NCBI GenBank assembly: GCA_016185015.1
Contig: JACPOI010000057.1
Coordinates: 110,971 to 174,970, forward strand
DNA from: Burkholderiales bacterium
GTDB lineage: Bacteria; Pseudomonadota; Gammaproteobacteria; Burkholderiales; Burkholderiaceae_C
Reading direction: 5' to 3'
DNA length: 64,000 nucleotides
Of the stretch, positions 19,280 through 29,400 are shown piece by piece. Within the stretch, counting starts at the first letter, position 1, and each line of letters opens with the position of its first letter. The translations under genes were made by a program, and so were the position numbers. The notes below the pieces were generated by a model that had not been told where the DNA came from, searched no databases, and was given only the letters and a program-made list of their open reading frames with translations.

Positions 19280-19430
19280 GTTTGAGCGCAGCGAGTTTAG
19301 CCCGACCCCGCTCGATGCGAGCAGCGCAAGGAACCCCGTAGGGGCCCTGACTTCGGCTGCCCTTCTCTTTGGTGACTTTCTCTTGGGCAAGCAAGAGAAA
19401 GTTACTGCCCTGTCGGGGGCACATCCCGAC
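19280..19430 (-). repeat. Intergenic repeat, right copy (inverted)
   Basis: This is the reverse complement of the left copy. GTTTGAGCGCAGCGAGTTT at 19280-19298 is an exact 19-base inverted match to 19072-19090. The outer part at 19362-19430 matches the AACTTTCT / GGGATGTGCCCCCG blocks with scattered mismatches. The middle parts of the two copies have diverged. Confidence 0.85.
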
Positions 19431-19466
19431 AATGCCACGCACGCCAGGGCCCAGGCCAACAGAAGC

Positions 19467-21962
19467 TCAGGATGACTGCCGAAACGCCATCACCGCCTGG
19501 TTGCGCAAAGTCCGCAGCAGCGCCAACTCCTTCTCCCCCAGCTGCAGCTCCCCTTGCTGCCCCCTGTCGGCATAGATCAGTCCGAAGGGTGCGCCTTTGA
19601 GCATCAGCGGCAAAAGAAGGAACGACGAGGCATGAATCGAGGTCCGGTACCAGTCGGGCAGCCGCTCGGCCACACGTGTGGCGCCGGCGTCGCTGATCAT
19701 GGTGTCGACGCCCTTGCTGCAGACCGCGGAAAACAGGTCGCTCTTCTGCGGATGCAGCGGGATGTAGAAGGACTTGACGATCTGCTCCACGCCCGGCCCC
19801 AGGCCGAAGCGACCGGTCAGCGCATCCTGCTTGGCATCGCGCATGCAGAACACGATCTGGCGAAAACCCATGGCACGGAACATGGTCTCCAGGATCATGC
19901 GCAGGATGTCGCTGAGCTTGAAGTCTTCGACCATGGCGTTGGTGATGTCCTGGATGCCGGCTGCCAGCATCTCGGCCACGCGCTGCGACTCCAGCGCCAA
20001 CGCCGCGATCTGCTCGGGCGTCACGGGCTGGGTGGCATGCAATTCGAAGGACCCTACCGAGTCATGAAAAGCGTCGGTGCCAAGCGGATCATGCAGGGTC
20101 ACGGTCAGCGGCGTCGCCCCGCCCATGGGCGCAGTCTGCAGCAAGCGGGCAGCCTGCGAATCGGGGGCCACCTTGAACTCCATGGCGCGCGCCAGCTCGG
20201 CCAGTTTTTCGCGCGCCCGCTGGGTCGCGGTGTCCACGCCCTTGGCGTCGATCCCGATGCACCGCGCATAACGCTGGCCCACCTGCGCCAGCTTGATCTG
20301 GACAGCCTTGGGTTCGCTGTGCAGCAGGACGTCGGCCATCTCATTGGAGGCCAGGGCGATCCAGCGCAGCCGGTCGGCGAGTTCCTTGGGCGGCGTGGCT
20401 GGTGCCGGGCCGGTCGGCTTGCGGATGCAGTGCTGGATGGTGTCGGGCAGGTGCCAGGCCCTGCTGATGCCCACGCCCAGCTGCTCGTAGCTGATGCCCA
20501 GCACGGTGATCGTGGCGCTGTCCTCGGACACGGGCTCCTTGCCACCGGTCAGGGCGCGCACGGCACGTGCTTCTTCCGGGAAATAGTATTCCGTCAGCAG
20601 GCGCCCCAGGTTCTGGAACATGGCGCCCAGGAAGGCCTCCTCACCCTCGCTGCGCACCGGGCTGAGTTCAATGGCAATCGAGCCAGCCATCAGAGAGCGC
20701 AGGAACTCTTCCTTGAGCAGGTTGGCGTGTGCCTTGTCCTGCATGTGTTCGAGCAGCACCAGGCTCAGTGCCATGTTGCGGATGCCGTTGAAGCCCACCA
20801 GCGTGACCGCGCGTGACACGGTGCTGATGGTGCCCCCACGCGCGTACTGCGGGGTGTTGACCACGCGCAGCAGCTTGTTGGTCAGCGCTACATCCTTGAG
20901 GATCTCGTTGGTCAGGGTGGCAACGCTCTCGCGGTCCGAACTGGAGATGCTCTGGATGCGCACGATGGAACCCGACATGGCCGGGAAATCGCTCTTGTGG
21001 CGCATGCGCCGCAGCAGGAACTCCACGGTGCCGCTGCTGCCTTTTTCGCCGTCGTCGCCCATCGGCGTGGTCACCGGTCGCAGCCATTTCTTCAACTCGT
21101 CGCGAAAGACCTGGGCTGAAGGGTGACGCTGGCGCGGATCACGCGCCAGGCCGCGCAGCAGGATGGTGCGCAGCGCGTCATCGGCCTCGCTGCCCAGCTC
21201 GGGTGGCAGCCGCAGATCCTCCAGCGCCACGCGCTGCATGGCGCGCCAGGGGTCGCGCTCGTCGATCAGGCGCTGACCGCTGAGCATCTCCGTCAGCACG
21301 ACGGCGGCGGAAAAGATATCCATGGCCGGCGTCGGCGGCGCTCCCGTAGCGGCCTCCGGCGACATATAGCCCGGCGTACCGCCGGTCGACTGCGCGGCCT
21401 TGGCCGGCAGGGGCTGGACCTCGCTCTCCTGCACACGCACGGCGATGCCGAAATCCATCACGCGCGCACGGCCGCTGGCGTCGACCAGCACATTGGAAGG
21501 CTTGAGGTCGCGGTGCACGATGCCGGCGGCATGCGCGGCGGCCAGCGCCTCCAGAACGTCGATCATCAGGCCCACCGCCTCGCCCGGCGGCAGCGCACCG
21601 CGCTGGTGCAGGATCGCGGCCAGAGTCTGGCCCGGCACGTACTCGAAGACCAGGTAGGGCTGCTGGTCCTCCACATCGGCCTCGAAGACCGGAATGATGT
21701 TGGGGTGTGTCAGGCGGCTGACACTGCGCGCCTCCTGCAGCCACTGGGCCACCAGCGCCGCATCGGCGCCCTGCTCGGGCCGCAGCAACTTGATGGCCAC
21801 CTCACGCTCCAGGCGCGGATCAAAAGCCAGCCAGACCGTGGCTTGCCCACCCTGGCCAACCAGGCGCTGCAGCTTGAAACGCCCGATGCTGTCGCCCACC
21901 TTGGGTTCTGGCAAGGCCGCAGCGGGACGCCGGGGGTTCTGGAAAGTGGGCAGGGGCAACAT
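19467..21962 (-). CDS. Serine/threonine protein kinase with HDOD and GAF domains
   Basis: An 831-residue multidomain signalling protein. Residues 28-290 are a Hanks-type kinase: glycine loop VGQGGQATVW (35-44), Lys58, HRDLKPSN (150-157) and DFG (170-172), all catalytic residues present. Residues about 310-520 are an HDOD domain (FPAMSGSIVRIQSI; LVGFNGIRNMALSLVL; EEAFLGAMFQNLGRLL). Residues about 650-831 form a GAF domain (FKLSDILRMILETMFRAMG; SSFLLLPLMLKGAPFGLIY). There is no membrane segment, so it should be cytosolic. HDOD proteins often regulate gene expression, motility or stress responses, and the GAF domain may sense a ligand. No partner is obvious next door. Confidence 0.9.
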   Translation of the reverse strand: MLPLPTFQNPRRPAAALPEPKVGDSIGRFKLQRLVGQGGQATVWLAFDPRLEREVAIKLLRPEQGADAALVAQWLQEARSVSRLTHPNIIPVFEADVEDQQPYLVFEYVPGQTLAAILHQRGALPPGEAVGLMIDVLEALAAAHAAGIVHRDLKPSNVLVDASGRARVMDFGIAVRVQESEVQPLPAKAAQSTGGTPGYMSPEAATGAPPTPAMDIFSAAVVLTEMLSGQRLIDERDPWRAMQRVALEDLRLPPELGSEADDALRTILLRGLARDPRQRHPSAQVFRDELKKWLRPVTTPMGDDGEKGSSGTVEFLLRRMRHKSDFPAMSGSIVRIQSISSSDRESVATLTNEILKDVALTNKLLRVVNTPQYARGGTISTVSRAVTLVGFNGIRNMALSLVLLEHMQDKAHANLLKEEFLRSLMAGSIAIELSPVRSEGEEAFLGAMFQNLGRLLTEYYFPEEARAVRALTGGKEPVSEDSATITVLGISYEQLGVGISRAWHLPDTIQHCIRKPTGPAPATPPKELADRLRWIALASNEMADVLLHSEPKAVQIKLAQVGQRYARCIGIDAKGVDTATQRAREKLAELARAMEFKVAPDSQAARLLQTAPMGGATPLTVTLHDPLGTDAFHDSVGSFELHATQPVTPEQIAALALESQRVAEMLAAGIQDITNAMVEDFKLSDILRMILETMFRAMGFRQIVFCMRDAKQDALTGRFGLGPGVEQIVKSFYIPLHPQKSDLFSAVCSKGVDTMISDAGATRVAERLPDWYRTSIHASSFLLLPLMLKGAPFGLIYADRGQQGELQLGEKELALLRTLRNQAVMAFRQSS

Positions 21963-22028
21963 GGCTGTTCCAGGCAGTGTAGGTCGGCGCCGGAGCCGTG
22001 CAAGCCCGGGACTTACCCGGGCTTGTTT

Positions 22029-22745
22029 TTATTTGAGTTGCACCGAACCGCTGACGGTGACCTGAACCTGGGCCTGGCCGGCTTCGACGGGCAGCGGCGC
22101 GTCGGAAGCCATGCTGCTCTTCGTCTCCATGCCCAGGAAACGCGGGCGGATCTGCGCGCCCAGCTCCTGGCTGTTGATGTTGATCTCGCGCAGGCTGTAG
22201 CCGCTGAAACCGAAACCCCGCGCAATGTCCGTGGCCCGGGCGCGGAAACGCTCTATGGCCTGGGCCTGGGCCTGCTGCTCCAGGCGCTCGCGCTGCTCGC
22301 GGCTCAGGCCAAAGACCGTCTGCGCCACCGCCATGCCCTGGATGCGGCCGGCCAGGGCGGCAATGCGCTCGAGATCGCTGCCGGACAGCACCAGTTCGGC
22401 CGTGCCTTGCCAGGTGCTGATGCGGCCGTCGCGGTTGCTGCGAGGAAAGAGGCTGAAATTGCCGCTGCGCACCTCCAGGCCGCCGGGCTGGGCGGCGGGG
22501 CGCGCCTCGGCCAGGGCGGCGTCCAGCACGGCCTTGAGCTGTTGCTGCACCACGGCCGGGTCGCCGCCCTCGCGCGTGGCGCGTAGCGTCACGCTGAGCT
22601 GGTCCTGGCGGGCTTCCAGCGTGGCGGTGGCCGTGAACTGAACGACATCACGCGGTATCGGCCCCAGCTGGGCATGGGCCACAGGCGCGGCCCACAGGCC
22701 GGCGGCCAGCAGCAGAACGGGGGTGGAGGGAAAGATCACCTTCAT
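22029..22745 (-). CDS. SIMPL domain (DUF541) periplasmic protein
   Basis: A 238-residue protein with a cleavable signal peptide (MKVIFPSTPVLLLAAGLWAA to VAHAQ). It is followed by a SIMPL/DUF541 domain: VQFTATATLEARQDQLSVTL, a helical insert rich in EQRERLEQQAQAQA, and the C-terminal VEAGQAQVQVTVSGSVQLK. The family includes the E. coli oxidative-stress defence protein YggE, whose exact activity is unknown. It is on the same strand as the kinase gene, 66 bases upstream of that gene's start, and divergent from ompR. Confidence 0.88.
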   Translation of the reverse strand: MKVIFPSTPVLLLAAGLWAAPVAHAQLGPIPRDVVQFTATATLEARQDQLSVTLRATREGGDPAVVQQQLKAVLDAALAEARPAAQPGGLEVRSGNFSLFPRSNRDGRISTWQGTAELVLSGSDLERIAALAGRIQGMAVAQTVFGLSREQRERLEQQAQAQAIERFRARATDIARGFGFSGYSLREININSQELGAQIRPRFLGMETKSSMASDAPLPVEAGQAQVQVTVSGSVQLK

Positions 22746-22908
22746 GACACGGGACTCCTGGGGCTATGCGACATTCTTGCGGGGACGTACTTGCGCATTG
22801 GGCCGAGATTTGTAACAGTATGTCAAAGTCAGGCCTCCTGGAGGCTGAGAGCCGGTTGTGACCGGCAGAATCCGCAGCTTGCACACCGTCCAAGGCCGAG
22901 CATAGAAC
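22746..22908. promoter_or_regulatory. Divergent promoter region between the SIMPL gene and ompR
   Basis: A 163-base divergent spacer. It holds an AT-rich patch around 22811-22829 (TTTGTAACAGTATGTCAAAG) in an otherwise GC-rich stretch, and a small inverted repeat GCCTCC-TGGAGGC near 22832-22844. The GTAACA-type patch loosely resembles OmpR-box half sites, so autoregulation is possible but not shown. Confidence 0.35.
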
Positions 22909-23640
22909 ATGACGTCCATTTCAAGCCGTACCGACAAGATCCTGGTCGTCGATGACGACGCGCGCATCCGCGACCTGCTGCGCCGCTACCTGACGCAGGA
23001 GGGCTTCGAAGTCTTCCAGGCCGAGGACGGCAAATCCCTCACGCGCATCCTGCTGCGCGAGACAGTGGACCTGATCGTGCTCGACCTCATGATGCCCGGC
23101 GAGGACGGCCTGTCGATCTGCCGGCGCCTGCGCGCTGCCAACGACAAGACCCCCATCATCATGCTGACCGCCAAGGTCGAGGACGTGGACCGCATCGTCG
23201 GCCTGGAGGTCGGCGCCGACGACTACCTCGGCAAGCCCTTCAACCCGCGCGAGCTGCTGGCCCGCATCAACGCCGTGCTGCGCCGGCGCCCGGCAGTGGA
23301 GGCGCCCGGCGCGCCGTCGAGTGACCAGGAGGTGGTGAGCTTCGGCCCCTACACCTTCGACATGGGCGCACGCACCCTGCGCAAAGAGGGCGAGGAACTG
23401 CCCCTGACCACGGGCGAGTTCGCCATGCTCAAGGCCCTGGTGCGGCACCCGCGTCAGCCCATGTCGCGTGAGAAGCTGGCCCAGCAGGCCCGCGGGCGCG
23501 AATTCGAACCCTTCGACCGCAGCCTGGACGTGCAGGTCTCGCGCCTGCGCAAGCTCATCGAGGTCGACCCTGCCGTGCCGCGCTACATCCAGACCGTCTG
23601 GGGCGTGGGTTATGTCTTCGTACCGGACGGTGCAGGTTGA
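22909..23640 (+). CDS. ompR: OmpR family response regulator
   Basis: A 243-residue two-domain regulator. The receiver domain has the acidic triad DDD (15-17), phospho-acceptor Asp59 (VLDLMMPGEDG), Thr in MLTAKVEDVD and Lys in GKPFNPRELLARI. The C-terminal winged helix (about 140-240) includes LTTGEFAMLKALVRHP, MSREKLAQQARGREFEPFDR and VWGVGYVFVPDG. The ELLARINAVLRRRP and GREFEPFDRSLDVQVSRLRK stretches match OmpR itself. It forms a pair with the overlapping sensor kinase gene, probably responding to envelope or osmotic conditions. Confidence 0.92.
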   Translation: MTSISSRTDKILVVDDDARIRDLLRRYLTQEGFEVFQAEDGKSLTRILLRETVDLIVLDLMMPGEDGLSICRRLRAANDKTPIIMLTAKVEDVDRIVGLEVGADDYLGKPFNPRELLARINAVLRRRPAVEAPGAPSSDQEVVSFGPYTFDMGARTLRKEGEELPLTTGEFAMLKALVRHPRQPMSREKLAQQARGREFEPFDRSLDVQVSRLRKLIEVDPAVPRYIQTVWGVGYVFVPDGAG

Positions 23641-25109
23641 TCTTTCGCAGCCACCGTTCCCCCGCCCCGCTGCGCTCCTCTCTGCTGGATCCGTCGCGCT
23701 GGCACTCCCAGCTGACCGAAGAACAGCACGGCGGCAGCAGTCCGCAGGAAACCACCCCGGCCGAACTCGACGGCGAGGTGCGCGACCCCACCGGCCTGAG
23801 CCTGTTCTGGCGCACCTTCTTCCTGCTCGCCCTGTTGCTGTTCGGCAGCATCCTGGCCTGGCTGCAGACCCTGCGCGCGCTGGAGTTCGAGCCACGCGCC
23901 ATCCAGACCGCGCAGCAGATCGCCTCGCTGGTCAACCTCAGCCGCGCGGCGCTGGTCCACTCCGACGCCATCATGCGCGTCTCGCTGATCAAGACCATGA
24001 CCGAGAAGGAAGGCGTGCGTGTGCTGCCGCGCGAGCCCAGCGACCGCTATGAGCCCTTCGACACCGACAGCGTGAACCGGCGCATCAACCAGGAACTGAC
24101 GGCCCGCCTGGGCCCGGGTACCGTGGTGGCCAACAGCGTCAACGGCAAGCCGGGCTTGTGGGTCGGCTTCGTGATCGACCGCGACAACTACTGGCTGCAG
24201 ACCGACCGCTCGCGCTTCAACCAGACCGCCAGCAAGACCTGGCTGATCTGGCTGAGCACCGGCGCCCTGCTCTCGCTGGCCGGTGCGGCCATCATCGCGC
24301 GCCTGATCAACCGCCCGCTCAAGCAGCTGTCCTTTGCCGCCAGCCGCATCCGTGAAGGGGACTTCGCCGCCAGCCGCCTGAACGAACGCGTGCCCACCAC
24401 CGAAATCCGCCAGGTCAACATCGGCTTCAACCGCATGGCCCAGCGCCTGGCCAAGATCGAGCAGGACCGCGCCGTCATGCTGGCCGGCATCTCGCACGAC
24501 CTGCGCACGCCGCTGTCGCGCCTGCGCCTGGAGACCGAGATGAGCGTGAGCGACCCCGACGCCCAGGCGCACATGGTGGCCGACCTGGAGCAGCTCGACG
24601 CCATCATCGACAAATTCCTCGACTACGCACGCCCCGACCACGTGCGCCTGGCGCCGGTCAACCTCAACGAAGTCATCCGCGCCAGCCTGTTCGCCTTCAA
24701 GGACCGTCCCGACATGTTGTTCAACCTGGACCTGCAGGACAACGTCTCGGTGCTGGCCGACGCCGTGGAACTCGGCCGCGTCATCTCCAACCTGGTGGAA
24801 AACTCACGCCGCTACGGCAAGGAGCCGGAGAGCGGCATCACCACCGTGGACATTGCCACCCGCGCGCGCGACCAGTGGGTGCAGATCCGCGTACGCGACC
24901 ATGGCCCGGGCGTGGCGCCCGAGCACCTGCCCAACCTGACCAAACCCTTCTACCGCGGCGACGAGGCCCGCACCGCGGCCACCGGGGCCGGCCTGGGCCT
25001 GTCCATCGTGGACAAGACGGTGCGCCGCATGGGGGGCAAGTTCGGCCTGGGCAACAGCAGCACAGGCGGTTTCACCGTGCGCATCCAGCTCAAGCAGGCG
25101 CACGCCTAG
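23637..25109 (+). CDS. envZ: EnvZ-like sensor histidine kinase
   Basis: A 490-residue membrane sensor kinase. TM1 is about 59-79, a short periplasmic domain follows (80-200), TM2 is about 203-222, then HAMP (INRPLKQLSFAASRIREGDF), the H-box GISHDLRTPLSRLRLE with His287, and an ATPase domain with LVENSRRYG (N-box), DHGPGVAPEHL (G1), and GAGLGLSIVDKTV (G2). These match EnvZ closely. The start is a TTG overlapping the ompR stop (TTGA), so the pair is translationally coupled. The roughly 58 residues before TM1 are longer than in E. coli EnvZ, and no ATG is available before the first membrane segment. Confidence 0.9.
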   Translation: MIFRSHRSPAPLRSSLLDPSRWHSQLTEEQHGGSSPQETTPAELDGEVRDPTGLSLFWRTFFLLALLLFGSILAWLQTLRALEFEPRAIQTAQQIASLVNLSRAALVHSDAIMRVSLIKTMTEKEGVRVLPREPSDRYEPFDTDSVNRRINQELTARLGPGTVVANSVNGKPGLWVGFVIDRDNYWLQTDRSRFNQTASKTWLIWLSTGALLSLAGAAIIARLINRPLKQLSFAASRIREGDFAASRLNERVPTTEIRQVNIGFNRMAQRLAKIEQDRAVMLAGISHDLRTPLSRLRLETEMSVSDPDAQAHMVADLEQLDAIIDKFLDYARPDHVRLAPVNLNEVIRASLFAFKDRPDMLFNLDLQDNVSVLADAVELGRVISNLVENSRRYGKEPESGITTVDIATRARDQWVQIRVRDHGPGVAPEHLPNLTKPFYRGDEARTAATGAGLGLSIVDKTVRRMGGKFGLGNSSTGGFTVRIQLKQAHA

Positions 25110-25116
25110 GCGCAGA

Positions 25117-25605
25117 CTAGCGCACCAGCAGCACGACGGCCCTGGCCTCGATGCTCAGCCCCTCGCCCACGGGCCCCATCTTTTCGGCCGTCTTGGCCTT
25201 CACGTTGACCTGATCGGCCCCCAGGCCGAGCACCGCGGCGATGCGTTCGCGCATAGCCGCAATGTGCGGTGCCATCTTGGGTGCCTGGGCGATGATGGTG
25301 CTGTCTACATTGCCGATCTGCCAGCCGTGGGCGCGCACGCGCGCCGCCGCCTCGGCCAGCAGCACCGATGAATCGGCGCCCTTGAAGCGCGCATCGGTGT
25401 CGGGGAAATGGCGGCCGATGTCGCCCAGGCCGGCCGCGCCCAGCAGCGCATCGGTGATGGCGTGCAGCAGCGCATCGGCATCCGAATGGCCCAGCAGGCC
25501 TTTCTCGTAGGGAATCTCGACGCCGCCCAGGACGAGCTTGCGCCCCTCGACCAGGGCATGCACGTCCCAGCCCTCACCGACCCGCATGGAAAAAAGAGTG
25601 CTCAT
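25117..25605 (-). CDS. ispF: 2-C-methyl-D-erythritol 2,4-cyclodiphosphate synthase
   Basis: A 162-residue IspF, fifth step of the MEP isoprenoid pathway. Metal ligands are in GEGWDVHAL (Asp-x-His), the substrate site is [35 protein letters not shown], and the C-terminus has [17 protein letters not shown]. The ATG at 25605 ([12 protein letters not shown]) overlaps the ispD stop by four bases (ATGA), which supports this start. A second Met six codons in is also possible. The frame upstream is a shadow of ispD. Confidence 0.96.
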   Translation of the reverse strand: MSTLFSMRVGEGWDVHALVEGRKLVLGGVEIPYEKGLLGHSDADALLHAITDALLGAAGLGDIGRHFPDTDARFKGADSSVLLAEAAARVRAHGWQIGNVDSTIIAQAPKMAPHIAAMRERIAAVLGLGADQVNVKAKTAEKMGPVGEGLSIEARAVVLLVR

Positions 25606-26324
25606 GACGTTGTCCTTGTGGCGTCCACCCGGGCCCGCAGCACGGCCTCGGCCAGCGCAAAGTCCTCGGGGTAGGTCACCTTGAAATTCTGGGCGCTGCC
25701 GCTCACCAGACGCGGCGCCAAGCCCAGGGCCTCGATGGCCGAGGACTCGTCGGTCACCTCCACGCCGGTCTGCGCCAGGGCACGCTGCAGCAGCCCCAAA
25801 CGGAACATCTGCGGCGTCTGCGCCAGCCACTTGTCGCTGCGCGCCAGCGTGGCACTCACCCGACCGTCCTGTTCCTGCTTGAGCGTGTCGGGCAGTTTCA
25901 GCGCCAGCAGGCCGCCCACCGCATCCTGCGCGCAGGCCTCGATCAGCTGGCTGATCTGCTGCGGCGTCACCAGGCAGCGCGCGGCGTCGTGCACCAGCAC
26001 CCAGTCCTGCTCACTGGCCCCCAGGCTGCGCAGCACGGCCAGGCCGTTCGTCACCGTGGCAGCGCGCGTCGCGCCACCGCAATCGGCCAGGGCATAACTG
26101 GCCGTGGTCACGGGTTCGAGAAAACGGTCGCCCGGGGCCACCACCACCAGGGTGCGCTGCAGTTGCGGCACAGCGGCGAATGCCGCCAGGGTGTGGCGCA
26201 CCATGGGCTGGCCCGCGACGGGCTGGTACTGCTTGGGACCGGCGGCGCCAGCGCGGGTACCGCTGCCGGCACAGGGTATGAGGGCCCAATAGCGGGCGGC
26301 AGGGGAAGTGGACTTGGAGGTCAT
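25602..26324 (-). CDS. ispD: 2-C-methyl-D-erythritol 4-phosphate cytidylyltransferase
   Basis: A 240-residue IspD that couples CTP with MEP. The N-terminal nucleotide-binding loop is [44 protein letters not shown] and [33 protein letters not shown] are family signatures. It forms a coupled pair with ispF and is divergent from mfd. Confidence 0.96.
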   Translation of the reverse strand: MTSKSTSPAARYWALIPCAGSGTRAGAAGPKQYQPVAGQPMVRHTLAAFAAVPQLQRTLVVVAPGDRFLEPVTTASYALADCGGATRAATVTNGLAVLRSLGASEQDWVLVHDAARCLVTPQQISQLIEACAQDAVGGLLALKLPDTLKQEQDGRVSATLARSDKWLAQTPQMFRLGLLQRALAQTGVEVTDESSAIEALGLAPRLVSGSAQNFKVTYPEDFALAEAVLRARVDATRTTS

Positions 26325-26359
26325 GGGAGAGCTGTCATTCTAGAGGGCCCGTAGTCCAC

Positions 26360-26405
26360 TAAAATCGGCACAGCACACCCCCCGCCATCCGCGCAGGGGG
26401 TTTTT
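26360..26405 (+). promoter_or_regulatory. Possible mfd promoter and leader hairpin
   Basis: TAAAAT at 26360-26365 could be a -10 box, although no good -35 is visible. Downstream, CCCCC (26379-26383) can pair with GGGGG (26396-26400) and is followed directly by TTTTT. This is the shape of an intrinsic terminator placed between the putative promoter and the mfd ATG at 26428, so an attenuator is possible. Confidence 0.35.
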
Positions 26406-26427
26406 GCGTTTTTTGATTTGGTTCCTG

Positions 26428-29400
26428 ATGGATCTCCCCAAACTCCAAGCCGGCAAGCGCTACACCCTGCCCCGCCCCGCGGGCTCGTCCGACGCCTTGC
26501 TGCTGGCCCGCCTGGCCGAACGCGAGCAGGCAGCCGGCCGCCTGCTCGCCATCGTCTGCGGCGACGCGACCGACGCCCAGCGCCTGATCGACGAGATCGC
26601 CTTCTTCAAGCCGGAGTTGCGCTGCGCCATGTTTCCCGACTGGGAAACCCTGCCCTACGACACCTTCTCACCGCACCAGGACCTGATCAGCGAACGCCTG
26701 GCCACGCTCTGGCGCCTGTACAACCACGGCAAAGGCTCGCCCGAGGACACCACGGACATCGTGCTGATCCCTGCCACCACGGCGCTGTACCGCCTGGCGC
26801 CGCCGGGTTTCCTGGCCGCGCACACCTTCTCCTTCAAGGCCAACCAGACGCTGGACGAAGCGCAGTTCCGCAGCCAGCTCACCCTGGCCGGCTACAACCA
26901 CGTGACCCAGGTCGTGAGCCCGGGTGAGTACGCGGTACGCGGCGGCCTGATCGACCTCTTCCCCATGGGCTCGCAAGTGCCCTTCCGCGTCGACCTGTTC
27001 GACAACGAGGTCGACTCCATCCGCACCTTCGACCCCGACAGCCAGCGCAGCCTCTACCCCGTGCCCGAGGTACGCCTGCTGCCCGGGCGCGAATTCCCCA
27101 TGGACGACGATTCGCGCGCCCTGTTCCGCCGCCGCTGGCGTGAGCTGCTCGAAGGCGATCCGACCAAGAGCCGCATTTACAAGGACATCGGCAACGGCGT
27201 GGCCACCGCCGGCATCGAGTACTACCTGCCGCTGTTCTTCGAGCAGACCGCCACCGTCTTCGACTACCTCGGCGCCGGCACCGAGCAGGCCGCCACCGTG
27301 GTGCTGCACGGCGAGCTGGAACCCGCACTGCAGCGCTTCTGGCAGGACACCAAGGAACGCTATCGCCTGGCCCAAGGCGAACCCGATCGGCCGCCGCTGC
27401 CGCCCGAGTCGCTCTTCCTGGGCATCGAGCAGTTCTTCAGCCTGGCCAACGGCCATGCGCAGCTGGCCATCCGCCCCGGCAACGCCGAGGGCGTGGCCGA
27501 ATTCGATCCCTTGCCCGAGCTCACCGTGGTGCGCGGTGCAGAGGACCCGCTGGCCAAGCTCAAGGACCATGTCCGCAACACCCAGCACCGCGTGCTGCTG
27601 CTGGCCGAAAGCGATGGCCGCCGCGAGAGCCTGCTCGACTTTCTGCGCGCCAGCAGCGTCATCCCGCCGGCCTTCGACTCGCTGGAAGAGTTCAAGGCCA
27701 GCGACGAGAAACTGGGCATCGCCACCGCCGCGCTCAACGTGGGCTTTGCCTGGACTGAAGAGGGCCTGGACTTCGTCACCGAGACCGAGCTCTTTGCCGC
27801 CGGCCCCAGCACGCGCCGTCGCAAGAAGCAGGAACAGGTCAGCGACGTCGAGTCGCTGATCAAGGACCTGTCCGAGCTCAAGGTCGGCGACCCGGTGGTG
27901 CACGCCAGCCACGGCATCGGCCGTTACCGCGGCTTGGTGAACATGAGCGTGAGCGGCCAGCTGCAGGACGACGGCACCCCCGAGATGCAGGAGTTCCTGC
28001 ACCTCGAATACGCCGACAACGCCGTGCTCTACGTGCCGGTCAGCCAGCTGCAGTTGATCAGCCGCTACACCGGCGTCAGCGCCGACGAGGCGCCACTGCA
28101 CCGCCTGGGTTCGGGCCAGTGGGACAAGGCCAAGCGCCGCGCGGCCCAGCAGATCCGCGACGCCGCGGCCGAGCTACTCAACATCTACGCCCGGCGTGCT
28201 GCACGAGAAGGCCATGCCTTCCGTTTCTCGCCACGCGACTACGAGCAGTTCGCCAACGACTTCGGTTTCGAGGAAACCGCCGATCAGCGCGCCGCCATCC
28301 ACGCCGTGGTACAGGACATGGTCAGCCCGCGTCCCATGGACCGCCTGGTCTGCGGCGACGTGGGCTTCGGCAAGACCGAGGTCGCCCTGCGCGCGGCCTT
28401 TGTCGCCGTCACGGGCGGGCGCCAGGTGGCCTTCCTCGCGCCCACCACGCTCCTGGCCGAGCAGCACTACCAGACCCTGGTGGACCGTTTCTCCAAATGG
28501 CCGGTGAAGATCGCCGAGATGAGCCGCTTCCGCTCAGGCAAGGAGATCACGGCCGCGCTCAAGGGCATAGCCGACGGCAGCGTGGACATCGTGGTCGGCA
28601 CGCACAAACTGCTGAGCCAGGACACCAAGTTCAAGAACCTGGGCCTGCTCATCATCGACGAGGAACACCGTTTCGGCGTGCGCCACAAAGAGGCCGTCAA
28701 GGCCCTGCGCGCCGAGGTCGACGTGCTCACGCTGACCGCCACCCCCATTCCCCGCACCCTGGGCATGGCCCTGGAAGGCCTGCGCGATCTCAGCGTGATC
28801 GCCACCGCGCCGCAACGCCGCCTGGCCATCAAAACCTTTGTGCGCAACGAAGACAAGGGCGTGATCCGCGAGGCCGTGTTGCGCGAATTGAAACGCGGCG
28901 GCCAGGTCTATTTCCTGCACAACGAAGTCGAGACCATCGAGAACCGCCGCGCCAGCCTGGAGTTGCTGCTGCCCGAGGCCCGCATCGATGTGGCCCACGG
29001 CCAGATGCCCGAGCGCCAGCTCGAAGCCGTGATGCGCGACTTCGTGGCCCAGCGCACCAACCTGCTGCTGTGCTCCACCATCATCGAGACCGGCATCGAC
29101 GTGCCCTCGGCCAACACCATCGTGATCTCCCGTGCCGACAAGTTCGGCCTGGCCCAGCTGCACCAGCTGCGCGGTCGTGTGGGCCGCAGCCACCACCAGG
29201 CCTATGCCTACCTCATGGTCCCCGACAAGGAAAGCCTGACCAAGCAGGCCAGCCAGCGCCTGGACGCCATCCAGGCCATGGAAGAACTCGGCTCGGGCTT
29301 CTACCTCGCCATGCACGACCTGGAAATCCGCGGCGCCGGCGAGGTGCTGGGCGAGAACCAGAGCGGCAACATGCTGGAAGTGGGTTTCCAGCTCTACAAC

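Larger units (their letters stand above)
18879..19466. other. Intergenic region between convergent bdhA and the kinase gene
   Basis: No credible gene lies in these 588 bases. Open frames here have arginine/serine-rich shadow compositions produced by the repeats. The region is two facing copies of one intergenic repeat around a central palindrome, listed separately. Confidence 0.85.

Noticed and set aside
19085..19459. Minus-strand frame of 124 residues with a lipobox-like start in the repeat region
   Set aside because: It falls wholly within the repeats and has a repeat-derived Arg/Ser/Pro composition. Similar spurious frames occur wherever such repeats do.
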